In this document: positions 16,457 through 22,724 of the stretch, in pieces | How positions within the stretch are numbered: position 1 is the stretch's first letter | How the letters are laid out: each line of letters begins with the position of its first letter | DNA from: a virus | Strand: one strand, 5' to 3' | Length of the DNA: 24,436 nt | Virus record (IMG/VR): IMGVR_UViG_3300038548_000055 | Coordinates: 1-24,436 of that record | Position numbers and translations under genes: made by a program | Notes under the pieces: model-generated | Told to the model about the DNA's origin: nothing | Database searches by the model: none | What the model saw: only the letters and a program-made list of their open reading frames with translations

Positions 16457-16641
16457 TTTTTCCGGGGGTTCGTTCTCTTAGGGGTTGCCAGACGGAGTTG
16501 CTTGCGCACCTCGTTGATCCACTCCATCAGAGTCTCCCGGTCACCATGGTTGGTCAGGCTCACCTCGAACTTGCCGGTGAGCTTGCGCCCAGCGTCGTCA
16601 ATTTCGAGGGTGGCCTTTCGGTGTTGCTTGAGGAATGGCAT
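16453..16641 (-). CDS. Small basic protein of unknown function
   Basis: This 62-residue protein is basic, especially at both ends (MPFLKQHRKATLEI and TPKRTNPRKK), with a central predicted strand-helix (KFEVSLTNHGDRETLMEWIN). It lies between the zinc-ribbon gene (9-nt gap) and the HAD gene (ATGA overlap), so all three belong to one short operon behind the promoter at 16892-16921. Nucleic-acid binding is plausible from charge but unproven. Confidence 0.65.
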   Translation of the reverse strand: MPFLKQHRKATLEIDDAGRKLTGKFEVSLTNHGDRETLMEWINEVRKQLRLATPKRTNPRKK

Positions 16642-16650
16642 GTCTTTTCC

Positions 16651-16854
16651 TTATTTTCCTGCCTTACCCACGCGCCTCAGGTACGCAGCCCTGAAACGGC
16701 ATTGGTCTGAGCAGTAGCTGGTGATCGCGAGTCCCTCGAACTTCTTCTGGCATTCGAAGTTCTCGCATACTTTTTTCTCGCGCCTGCGCATCATTGCTAG
16801 CTGTGCACCGACGCTGTCGGACGCGGCCTTAGGGCTCTTCCGTGTTGCAGCCAT
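16651..16854 (-). CDS. Small zinc-ribbon protein
   Basis: This 67-residue protein has four cysteines arranged as C30-x4-C35 and C48-x3-C52, within KKVCENFECQKKFEG and YCSDQCRFRAAYLRR. This is the common phage zinc-ribbon pattern ending YCSxxCRxxAYxRR. The N-terminus is basic and disordered. It would bind one zinc and probably nucleic acid. It is the first gene after the leftward promoter and has a clear Shine-Dalgarno (GGAGAAG, 5 nt before the ATG). Specific function is unknown. Confidence 0.75.
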   Translation of the reverse strand: MAATRKSPKAASDSVGAQLAMMRRREKKVCENFECQKKFEGLAITSYCSDQCRFRAAYLRRVGKAGK

Positions 16855-16891
16855 ATCACTTCTCCATTGAGAACTAGTTCACACAATGGTA

Positions 16892-16921
16892 AGTATAGCA
16901 CATTTAGCGCTACCGTGTAAA
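16892..16921 (-). promoter_or_regulatory. Sigma70-type promoter with extended -10
   Basis: On the minus strand the -35 element is TTTACA (16916-16921), the spacer is 18 nt and the -10 element is TATACT (16892-16897), each matching consensus at five of six bases. TG one base before the -10 makes it an extended -10. The spacer contains the perfect 8-bp palindrome TAGCGCTA (16905-16912). CGCTAA/TTAGCG arms at 16904-16909 and 16935-16940 flank the -35. The gap is also clearly richer in A and T than the flanking genes. It should drive the zinc-ribbon, basic and HAD genes. Confidence 0.75.
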
Positions 16922-16925
16922 CCCC

Positions 16926-17132
16926 TCAATGTTTCGCTAATTCAATGGCTTCTTTGCCTCTTCTGATCAGGACTCTACCCATCTCCATCGCTTGATCTGC
17001 GGGCAGACCCAGCCACGCCACTGGCTTGGGGAACTGGATGATCACGTTGCCATCCTGGATGCCGATGGCTATCTGAATCGCACCTTCGCCTGTCAGGTTC
17101 AGGTGGCCTTCAGGGAACTGGGATTCTTCCAT
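16926..17132 (-). CDS. Small protein of unknown function (68 aa)
   Basis: The start was chosen at the ATG of 17130-17132 (MEESQFPEGHLNLTGEGAIQ), because it forms an ATGA overlap with the preceding gene's stop and has GGAG (17141-17144) 8 nt upstream. A longer reading of the frame to 17300 would lie wholly inside the previous gene. The protein has a beta-like middle (GAIQIAIGIQDGNVIIQFPK) and a C-terminal helix (ADQAMEMGRVLIRRGKEAIE). It is the last gene before the promoter gap. No family is recognised. Confidence 0.7.
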   Translation of the reverse strand: MEESQFPEGHLNLTGEGAIQIAIGIQDGNVIIQFPKPVAWLGLPADQAMEMGRVLIRRGKEAIELAKH

Positions 17133-17395
17133 CACTTGCGCTCCGGGTTGAGGTCTGCGCGTGCCTTCTCCAGCAGCGCTGGGATCTCCTGGCGTCGAAC
17201 GTCCATGCCACGGTCGTGCTGGGAGCAGGCTTCGGTCCAGGTCCAACCGATGGTCTCCGCTCGAACGCTTCCGAGCAACTCTACCAGATCCTTGGCGCAA
17301 CTGAACTCATCGACTGAGCCCCTCTTCCCAGCTGTGATCTCCTCGAACGCTGTGTTGATGATCTTCCACGCTCGCTCTTCATCCCACGTCGCCAT
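17132..17395 (-). CDS. Small helical protein of unknown function (87 aa)
   Basis: The protein begins MATWDEERAWKIINTAFEEI and is predicted mostly helical, with one central Trp pair (TIGWTWTEACSQHDRGMDVR) and two cysteines. It overlaps the upstream gene's 3' end by 17 nt and the downstream start by ATGA, so translation is coupled along this cluster. No family or catalytic motif is recognised. Confidence 0.65.
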   Translation of the reverse strand: MATWDEERAWKIINTAFEEITAGKRGSVDEFSCAKDLVELLGSVRAETIGWTWTEACSQHDRGMDVRRQEIPALLEKARADLNPERK

Positions 17396-17711
17396 CTACC
17401 TTCTCCAGTTCGATGATCCGTTCAGTGATCTTCATGTTTGAGTTCTCCCCGTTGATGACTAGCGGTTCGTTACCGGGGCTGCTGAGGGTCAGGGTGAACG
17501 AGGGATGGACACTCACAAGCGCACGTGCCAGGTCAGTGACGATGTTCGCCAAGACCTCATCCTCATCGATACTCTCGTCCTCCAGCGAAGCAGCGAGGTT
17601 GGTGTGCCCTTCAACGGTGGTCACGATCACCGCTCGCTCTGCTCCGACAGCTGCTCGTACCTGGTCGCAGAAGTGGGTCATCTGCATCTTGGTGATCTCA
17701 TCGTGTTCCAT
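17379..17711 (-). CDS. Small acidic protein of unknown function (110 aa)
   Basis: The protein is acidic and alternates helix and strand: DQVRAAVGAERAVIVTTVEG, then ANIVTDLARALVSVHPSFTL, then TLSSPGNEPLVINGE. That suggests a small alpha/beta fold. It starts 7 nt after the stop of the MazG-like gene and overlaps the next gene by 17 nt. It belongs with the following 87- and 68-residue proteins as a coupled trio. The family is not recognised. Confidence 0.65.
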   Translation of the reverse strand: MEHDEITKMQMTHFCDQVRAAVGAERAVIVTTVEGHTNLAASLEDESIDEDEVLANIVTDLARALVSVHPSFTLTLSSPGNEPLVINGENSNMKITERIIELEKVDGDVG

Positions 17712-17718
17712 AGTGTCC

Positions 17719-18138
17719 TCAGAATCTGTCGCTGACTGGTCCCTTCGGAAGTGCCTCTTCTACGATAGGGAACACGTACTTGAAATTATCATCGCCTTCG
17801 GTTGCGATGCGGATTGCCATGGATGCCACCTGGACAGCTTCGCGCAGCACCATAGCTGTGGTCTGCGAGCCGTCACGATCATGCTCCATGAGCGCTTGAG
17901 CCAGCTCGCCAACTTCCTCTACGAGGGCTGCAAGCTGATGGGTGGACTCGGGGAACTTACCTCGTGCTGCGTCCAGCTCCCCCCTGATCATCGTGATCAC
18001 TATACCATCAACACTATTGTTACGCTCATGTGCAATGTCATCGGGTCGGATGCACCGGCAGAGATCCAGCCCGTTGCCGCACTCGGTGCAGGCAGGTTGG
18101 TTCCTGGGGTCAGAGTAAACGCAAGTCCTGTCCGTCAT
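17719..18138 (-). CDS. MazG-like NTP pyrophosphohydrolase with Cys-rich head
   Basis: This 139-residue protein has the all-alpha pyrophosphohydrolase core at about residues 50-115. It comprises GELDAARGKFPESTHQLAAL, the metal-binding E74-E75-x2-E78 of VEEVGELAQAL, and REAVQVASMAIRIATEG, a version of the REAVQVAAMALR block of phage MazG-like proteins. Such enzymes cleave NTPs or dNTPs to monophosphates and diphosphate. In phages they are linked to clearing odd nucleotides or altering alarmone levels. In front is a cysteine cluster (C6, C17, C20, C27, C29; ACTECGNGLDLCRC) that should bind zinc, an unusual addition. It overlaps the upstream nuclease by ATGA. Confidence 0.75.
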   Translation of the reverse strand: MTDRTCVYSDPRNQPACTECGNGLDLCRCIRPDDIAHERNNSVDGIVITMIRGELDAARGKFPESTHQLAALVEEVGELAQALMEHDRDGSQTTAMVLREAVQVASMAIRIATEGDDNFKYVFPIVEEALPKGPVSDRF

Positions 18139-18566
18139 TTGTCGTATCTCCAGGTGGTCAGAATGTTGTGCAACTGGTAGTGAGCGTTTTTCAGATCCTC
18201 ACGATTCAAAATCCCCACCGAAATTTTCGACAGCTTTTCCCTGGTCGCACCATTAAAGGATTCGATAGCGTTGCCGGGGATCACGTAGATGTCGGGAGGT
18301 GCCTCTGCTATGACGAACACGTAGCCTTGGTGTGCAACCCGCTTCTTAATCCACTTGATCTGCGTCGTACGCAACCCAGGTTTACCGGGGAAGGGGATGT
18401 CCAGGTTCTTGGAGTACTTCAGTTCGATCTGTCCGCTGACGCCGAGCCCAAGGCAGTAGTCCACGTCGGGGTAACCGGGTGCGGTGTGCGATGACTCAAT
18501 CCTGGAATAGTGACCGTTGGGCAGGCTCAGATCCCTCAGCCACTCCCACAGGCTGTCCTCGTTCAC
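18135..18566 (-). CDS. PD-(D/E)XK nuclease, VRR-NUC/resolvase-like
   Basis: This 143-residue protein has the order helix-E24 (SRIES), P33-D34 in GYPDVDYCLG, and E48-L-K50 in SGQIELKYSK. That is the metal-binding signature of a PD-(D/E)XK nuclease. A helix (TTQIKWIKKRVAHQGYVFVI) follows, as in VRR-NUC and phage resolvase-like proteins. Small nucleases of this kind cut branched DNA or trim ends. It sits directly after the SNF2-type helicase with a 4-nt overlap, so the two may act together, as is common for phage helicase-nuclease pairs. The cleavage specificity is unknown. Confidence 0.75.
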   Translation of the reverse strand: MNEDSLWEWLRDLSLPNGHYSRIESSHTAPGYPDVDYCLGLGVSGQIELKYSKNLDIPFPGKPGLRTTQIKWIKKRVAHQGYVFVIAEAPPDIYVIPGNAIESFNGATREKLSKISVGILNREDLKNAHYQLHNILTTWRYDK

Positions 18567-19969
18567 GCGACTTTCCTCTTACGGGTTTTGCGAACTCGGC
18601 GCGTATCTTTTTCAGTGCCTCTGCGGTGTCGGTCGAGGACGACTTGCGAGAAGTCTTTTTTCCGCTTGATCGCTTCATAGTATTCTTCCTCGATGGTGTC
18701 CCGCGCTAACAAGAAGTAGTAGTTGACCTTGGTGGTGTGTTCCATGTTCATGATGCGGAAGCGTGCCTGCTCGAACGTGATGTAGCTGTGGTCCCAGCTG
18801 TAGAAAATATACGTGTTAGATTCGGACAGGTCGAAGCCGAGCCCGCTCTTCACCTGCAGCACGACGACGTCCTTATCGAACTCGCCATCCCACTCTGACT
18901 GTCCGCTGATCTCCTTGTGCGTCCAGTTGAATTCATCGAGGGTCTCACGGATAGCTGCGACCTCATGGGTGAAGCGAGCGCAGATGACCACCTTCTCGTC
19001 ACCGAGACCGGACAGCACACCCATCATGCAGTTCAGCTTCTCTCTGCCATCCAAAGGCACGACCAACCGCTTGCGTTTCTTCTGACCGGGGATACGCATC
19101 TGGTGCAGAAGGAAACCGCCGCACACCTGCTGCAGCTTCTGGATCAGCGTGATCGGCAGCGTGGCATCGATGGTGATGTCCATCTCCTCGATGGTCACCT
19201 CCAGGTCCTTCTTGAACTCCTCGTACAGCTGGCGGGACTTCGTATCCAGGTCGAAGTACTTCTTGTGCCGGTGGATCCTCACTGGACGTTTCCCCATGGC
19301 TATGCGTGCCTCGTTGAACGTGATGCGGTAGCTGTACCGGTGGATGATCTCTAGTAGCTCAGGTGTGTTCTGGTAGCCCGTGACCACCGGGAACTGCTTG
19401 CCATCCCGGCGCTCCTTCTGCTCGATGATGACGTAGCGTCCCTTGAAAGAATCGTACGTCGCACCGAATGCGCTGCCGTGTTGGATGAAGTCGAACACAG
19501 CCCAGAACTGCTCGTAGTTCTTGTCGATGGGCGTGCCGGTCAACGCGAGCCGATACTGCGCACGCTTGCCCAGCGTCCTAACAAATCGTGACTGAGCGGT
19601 CCCAGGCTTCTTGATCTGGTGTGCCTCGTCAGCGATCACCATCAGCGTGCCGCCATGCTTGGCGAACTCGCTCGACCACTTGTACCACGTCTTGCGCAGC
19701 TTCAAATTCTTGACCGGCTCCTGGTACGTGATGATGTAGATCTCACAGTCCCAGTCCACGTCGAGGTGCAGATCGAGTTCCGTCTCCCAGGTCAGCACTG
19801 CCTTCTTCGGGCAGACGATCACCAGCACCTCAGGCTTGTAGTGATCGACTACCGTCAGAGAGATCAGGCACTTCCCTGTGCGTTGCTCCGGGAAGAACGC
19901 GAAGCCGGTATGCTCAAGGGCAGCATCAACAGCCTCGCGTTGGTACGGTCGAAGGGTGGTTCGGATCAA
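18563..19969 (-). CDS. SNF2/DEAD-type DNA helicase
   Basis: This 468-residue superfamily 2 ATPase has all the expected motifs. The front end is LRPYQREAV, the P-loop is EQRTGK (residues 28-33), motif II is ADEAH (113-117), and motif III is ALTGTP (142-147). The second RecA lobe contains VVICARFTHEVAAI, LQVKSGLGFDLSESNTYIFY and the arginine-containing FEQARFRIMNME. The P-loop lacks the usual GxGKT (QRTGKC). The arrangement matches small phage SNF2-like helicases, which translocate on duplex DNA to remodel forks or recombination intermediates. The C-terminus is highly basic. It overlaps both neighbours by 4 nt, joining the annealing protein set upstream to the nuclease downstream. Confidence 0.85.
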   Translation of the reverse strand: MIRTTLRPYQREAVDAALEHTGFAFFPEQRTGKCLISLTVVDHYKPEVLVIVCPKKAVLTWETELDLHLDVDWDCEIYIITYQEPVKNLKLRKTWYKWSSEFAKHGGTLMVIADEAHQIKKPGTAQSRFVRTLGKRAQYRLALTGTPIDKNYEQFWAVFDFIQHGSAFGATYDSFKGRYVIIEQKERRDGKQFPVVTGYQNTPELLEIIHRYSYRITFNEARIAMGKRPVRIHRHKKYFDLDTKSRQLYEEFKKDLEVTIEEMDITIDATLPITLIQKLQQVCGGFLLHQMRIPGQKKRKRLVVPLDGREKLNCMMGVLSGLGDEKVVICARFTHEVAAIRETLDEFNWTHKEISGQSEWDGEFDKDVVVLQVKSGLGFDLSESNTYIFYSWDHSYITFEQARFRIMNMEHTTKVNYYFLLARDTIEEEYYEAIKRKKDFSQVVLDRHRRGTEKDTRRVRKTRKRKVA

Positions 19970-20757
19970 GCTTTGGTCAGCTCATCGACTGGGATTTCCC
20001 ATTCGCCTTCCTCGTCATCGACCACGGTCGCCATGCCCTCTTCGATGTACTCGATGACGCCACCGTACTCTTCGCCTTCGTCCTCGAACGTGACGCGGGC
20101 ACCTGGGCGTAGCGCACCTGACTTCTTCTTCTTGGGGGCGGCTTTCTTCTTACGGGGAGTTTTCTTCGGAGCGGGGTCATCCTCCTCCTCGTCCTCGTCC
20201 TCTTCGTCTTCGGGCTCGTCTTCAGGCTCATCGTCTGGCTCTTCATCTTCCGGCTCATCTTCCGGCTCTTCGTCATCGACGGGCTCGTCTACCAGCTGGG
20301 CTTCGGCAACGTCGTAGTTGAGGTAGCCGGTCACGCGAGGCTGATCCTTCTCTTCGAACTCCTCGTTGGTGATCTCCACCCCCATGGTCTGACCGACGAG
20401 GTCGGCAGGGTCGAACTGGAACTCACCGTCCGGTGTCTCGTAGCCCATGGCATTCAATGCGGTGCGCAAGACCCACAGTGATTGCGGCATCAGCATGAAC
20501 CGGTCGAACACGGTCGAGCCGATGTTGGTGCGGTAGCGACACGTGACCATGTCGTTGCCGTTGGAACTGACTTCCTTCTCAGCGCTGCGCACCTCGACGG
20601 TGTAGATGCCATCCGGTGTGGGCATCAACCCACCGGCATCAACGTCAGTGAAGTCAACAGTAATCATGCTGGCTCTTCGACCACGTCCTTTCTTAGCAGG
20701 TGCCGCACGTTTCTGTGCAGGTGCCTTGCGGGATGTGGGTGTTTTCTTCTTAGGCAT
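19966..20757 (-). CDS. DUF669-like ssDNA-binding protein with added tail domain
   Basis: This 263-residue protein has a basic N-terminus (residues 1-30). A folded domain of about 31-152 (MITVDFTDVDAGGLMPTPDG, DMVTCRYRT, LVGQTMGVEITNEEFEEKDQ) resembles the DUF669 family, which acts as single-strand binding protein beside phage recombinases. A Glu/Asp/Pro run covers about 157-195 and a Lys-rich patch about 198-213 (PKKTPRKKKAAPKKKKSG). The final domain at about 216-262 (LRPGARVTFEDEGEEYGGVI) looks like a KOW- or Tudor-type barrel. The acidic linker resembles SSB C-tails placed mid-protein. It overlaps the Sak4-like gene by 8 nt. The DUF669 call comes from motif memory and the neighbour gene. 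Confidence 0.7.
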   Translation of the reverse strand: MPKKKTPTSRKAPAQKRAAPAKKGRGRRASMITVDFTDVDAGGLMPTPDGIYTVEVRSAEKEVSSNGNDMVTCRYRTNIGSTVFDRFMLMPQSLWVLRTALNAMGYETPDGEFQFDPADLVGQTMGVEITNEEFEEKDQPRVTGYLNYDVAEAQLVDEPVDDEEPEDEPEDEEPDDEPEDEPEDEEDEDEEEDDPAPKKTPRKKKAAPKKKKSGALRPGARVTFEDEGEEYGGVIEYIEEGMATVVDDEEGEWEIPVDELTKA

Positions 20758-21580
20758 TCGCCTTTCTCCTTCGTTTTGGTTTGATGCCTGCGATCAGGTT
20801 CCGGATCTTGTCGAACGTCGCGTCTACGATGAACTCCGGGATCGGTCCTGCACTAACAGGTCGGCGTATTTTTGTTGAGTAGAATGCGTGTGGACCTAGC
20901 CTCATGCAGTAGTCCACGTGTCGTACCTCCTCCTTGTCTTCGGTCTCCCATCTCTCTTTGATGTACGTCGAACCGATGGCATCGACTGCTCCATCGATGA
21001 AGGAACTCACGGATGGCATCACACGAGCGCCGATGCTGGGCTCGATGGATTCATCCTCGTCATCACCTGGTTCATCAATGCGCTCGTGTGCAATGAATAA
21101 CAGGTTGTATTGGTCGGCTAGCTCACGCCAGTCGGTGATGGTCTGCTTGAGCATCCCGCCCAGTTGTCCCCAGTTGCGTTGGCTGAACGTCTCGTCTCTG
21201 CCCTTGCGTGAGCGACGTAGCACCTCAGCCATGCCCAGGTCCTGCAGGTTGGTGATCTGATCGATCACGACGGACTCGTACTGCACTTCGGTCTCACGGT
21301 TGAGCAGCGCCCAGTACAGTTCATCAATCTGCTCCCACTGGGTGACGCGCACGACGTACACGTCCTCTTCCTGCTTGATCGTCTCGGTGCCGCGCTCGTT
21401 GGTGTCGATGAACAGGATGGGCTTCGGGAACGTCGCACCGAATGCTGTCTTGCCAGTGCCGCTCCTGCCGTACACCATCATCACGAGGTTGGTCTCCAAC
21501 TCTGCGACGGGCTGGATCAAGTCCAGGATGGATACCTTCCGCACTGCTTTCTTCTTCTTCAGTTTCTTCTTCGCTGGCAT
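20750..21580 (-). CDS. Sak4-like RecA-fold single-strand annealing ATPase
   Basis: This 276-residue protein has a Lys-rich start, Walker A G38-RSGTGKT45, FIDTNERGTETI after the first strand, and Walker B SVVIDQITN (Asp107). The QLGGMLKQTITDWRELADQY helix and a conserved FIAHER follow, as in the AAA_24/Sak4 family. These proteins anneal or pair single strands during phage recombination and work with an SSB; the next gene is a DUF669-like SSB, the usual partner. The C-terminus is again basic (KPKRRRKANA). The start is immediately adjacent to the upstream nuclease stop. This is one of the most secure calls in the window. Confidence 0.85.
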   Translation of the reverse strand: MPAKKKLKKKKAVRKVSILDLIQPVAELETNLVMMVYGRSGTGKTAFGATFPKPILFIDTNERGTETIKQEEDVYVVRVTQWEQIDELYWALLNRETEVQYESVVIDQITNLQDLGMAEVLRRSRKGRDETFSQRNWGQLGGMLKQTITDWRELADQYNLLFIAHERIDEPGDDEDESIEPSIGARVMPSVSSFIDGAVDAIGSTYIKERWETEDKEEVRHVDYCMRLGPHAFYSTKIRRPVSAGPIPEFIVDATFDKIRNLIAGIKPKRRRKANA

Positions 21581-22564
21581 CTATGAGTCTCCGATCTCGC
21601 GCTCCGTGTAGTCCGCCTTGATGATGAACTCGGCATCCAGTCCACGGACCTCTGCCTCGCACACCGGTCGGAACTCACACGTGTTGCAGTTGAATGAAGT
21701 CATGCTGCGTGAGCAGCGTGCTTTGGGTTTTCGTTTCTCCTGGATCTCTACCGCTGACTGCAGGAAGTCGGTGGTCACCTCCTCAATCATGTGAGCGCTG
21801 GGCTTCGGCAGGAACACGCGCTCGTAGAATGTGTCCTCCTTGCCCTCAAGGTGGGCGAGCATGTCCTGGTAGTCAGCCGGGTTGAGGTTGTTCTCCGCGA
21901 TGGTCAGCAGGTAGGTGTGCGGATCGCAGTCCAAGTTTTTGCGCTTCGACAGTCCGCCCTTCTTCAGCACCTCAGGCCGAGTCGGTGCCTTCGACCGGGC
22001 GTAGTCCCACAGCACACCGTCGATGGGCTGGTCGGGTTTCTTCTTGTTCCATGCCCAGACATACAGCAGCAGCTGCAGATCGCTGAAGCGGTCGGCGGCA
22101 GTCGGGATGCTGGCAACGAACTTGTGATCGACAATCCACCTGCGGTCTTCCTTGTCGGTGGCGATCTTGTCGATGAACCCGGCGAACCTGAGCTTGTCGG
22201 TGATGTCGAAGTAGCACTCCTGCTCTGACGCCTCGTAGGTCAGCGGATCCTTGCGGTACTTGCGCAGGTAGCCCTCGAAGATCGCACCGCAGTCACCGAT
22301 GATGTCACCGTACTGCTCGCGTTCCTCCGCGAAGTAGTTGGCGTATTCCGTGGCGTATTTTTCCAGCACGTCCCACGGGTCATCCCCGACATAGCCCTTG
22401 ACCATCTTGATCTTGATGTGAGCGTTGAGCATCTCGTGCAGGATCTCTCCCTTGAAGAGACGGATGCCCTTGAGCTTGCGCTTCAGCCCGATCTTGTAGC
22501 GGTACTCCCATGCCTTGTGACACCGTCGGAACGAGTTCACCTCAGAGAAGCTAACGGTCGGCAT
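21581..22564 (-). CDS. Cas4/RecB-like PD-(D/E)XK exonuclease with Fe-S cysteines
   Basis: This 327-residue protein has His43 in GEILHEML, Asp132 in FAGFIDKIA, D146-x-K148 in IVDHKFV and Q164-x3-Y168 in DLQLLLYVW. These are the catalytic motifs of the RecB-type nuclease family. Cys15 (FRRCHKAWEYRY) plus C293-x2-C296-x5-C302 near the end match the iron-sulfur cluster of Cas4 and AddB nucleases. It would resect duplex DNA ends for the Sak4 annealing system encoded next. The start is set at the ATG of 22562-22564 rather than a TTG 13 codons earlier, because GGAGG (22571-22575) sits 6 nt upstream and the upstream small gene ends just inside. Confidence 0.85.
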   Translation of the reverse strand: MPTVSFSEVNSFRRCHKAWEYRYKIGLKRKLKGIRLFKGEILHEMLNAHIKIKMVKGYVGDDPWDVLEKYATEYANYFAEEREQYGDIIGDCGAIFEGYLRKYRKDPLTYEASEQECYFDITDKLRFAGFIDKIATDKEDRRWIVDHKFVASIPTAADRFSDLQLLLYVWAWNKKKPDQPIDGVLWDYARSKAPTRPEVLKKGGLSKRKNLDCDPHTYLLTIAENNLNPADYQDMLAHLEGKEDTFYERVFLPKPSAHMIEEVTTDFLQSAVEIQEKRKPKARCSRSMTSFNCNTCEFRPVCEAEVRGLDAEFIIKADYTEREIGDS

Positions 22565-22724
22565 CGTCGTCCTCCGCTGGCAAGTCATACAAGACATCGT
22601 CAATCGCGTCGCAGATGATCGCTGCAGCTATGAGGATGCTGACAGCCATGCTGTTCTCCGCCGCGCTGTCGTACCTGTCGTTCAGTGTGTTCGCCAACCT
22701 GCTGAAGAATTTGTCAGGCAGCAT
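22551..22724 (-). CDS. Small protein between polymerase and nuclease (57 aa)
   Basis: A 57-codon frame fills the space between the DNA polymerase and the nuclease: ATG at 22722-22724, TAG at 22551-22553. It overlaps the polymerase end by 11 nt and the nuclease start by 14 nt, which is how every other gene here is spaced. AAGGGG (22732-22737) lies 7 nt before the ATG. The protein reads MLPDKFFSRLANTLNDRYDS, then a hydrophobic segment (MAVSILIAAAIICDAIDDVL) and an acidic end. The hydrophobic helix is moderately short with two Asp residues after it, so it may be packed or membrane-associated. No family is recognised. Confidence 0.7.
   Translation of the reverse strand: MLPDKFFSRLANTLNDRYDSAAENSMAVSILIAAAIICDAIDDVLYDLPAEDDDADR
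22571..22575 (-). promoter_or_regulatory. Ribosome binding site fixing nuclease start
   Basis: GGAGG on the minus strand lies 6 nt before the ATG at 22562-22564. The alternative in-frame TTG at 22603 has nothing comparable in front, so this site decides the start of the Cas4/RecB-like nuclease. Confidence 0.75.

Noticed and set aside
16926-17300. 124-residue leftward frame
   Set aside because: Its first 56 residues lie entirely inside the 87-residue gene and look like an arginine/proline-rich shadow. The ATG at 17132 has the ATGA overlap and a Shine-Dalgarno.
17413-18180. 255-residue rightward open frame
   Set aside because: It lies opposite the 110-aa and MazG-like genes, which have recognised motifs and coupled starts. 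Its protein is low in recognisable structure and has no fitting ribosome site.
19619-20317. 232-residue rightward frame with a long Ser/Gly run
   Set aside because: The Ser-rich run is the complement of the Glu/Asp repeat of the SSB-like gene, so it is an antisense shadow.
21581-22564. CRISPR-associated Cas4
   Set aside because: The Fe-S and nuclease motifs fit Cas4, but there is no CRISPR array or Cas1 in the window. The Sak4/SSB/polymerase neighbours point to phage recombination.
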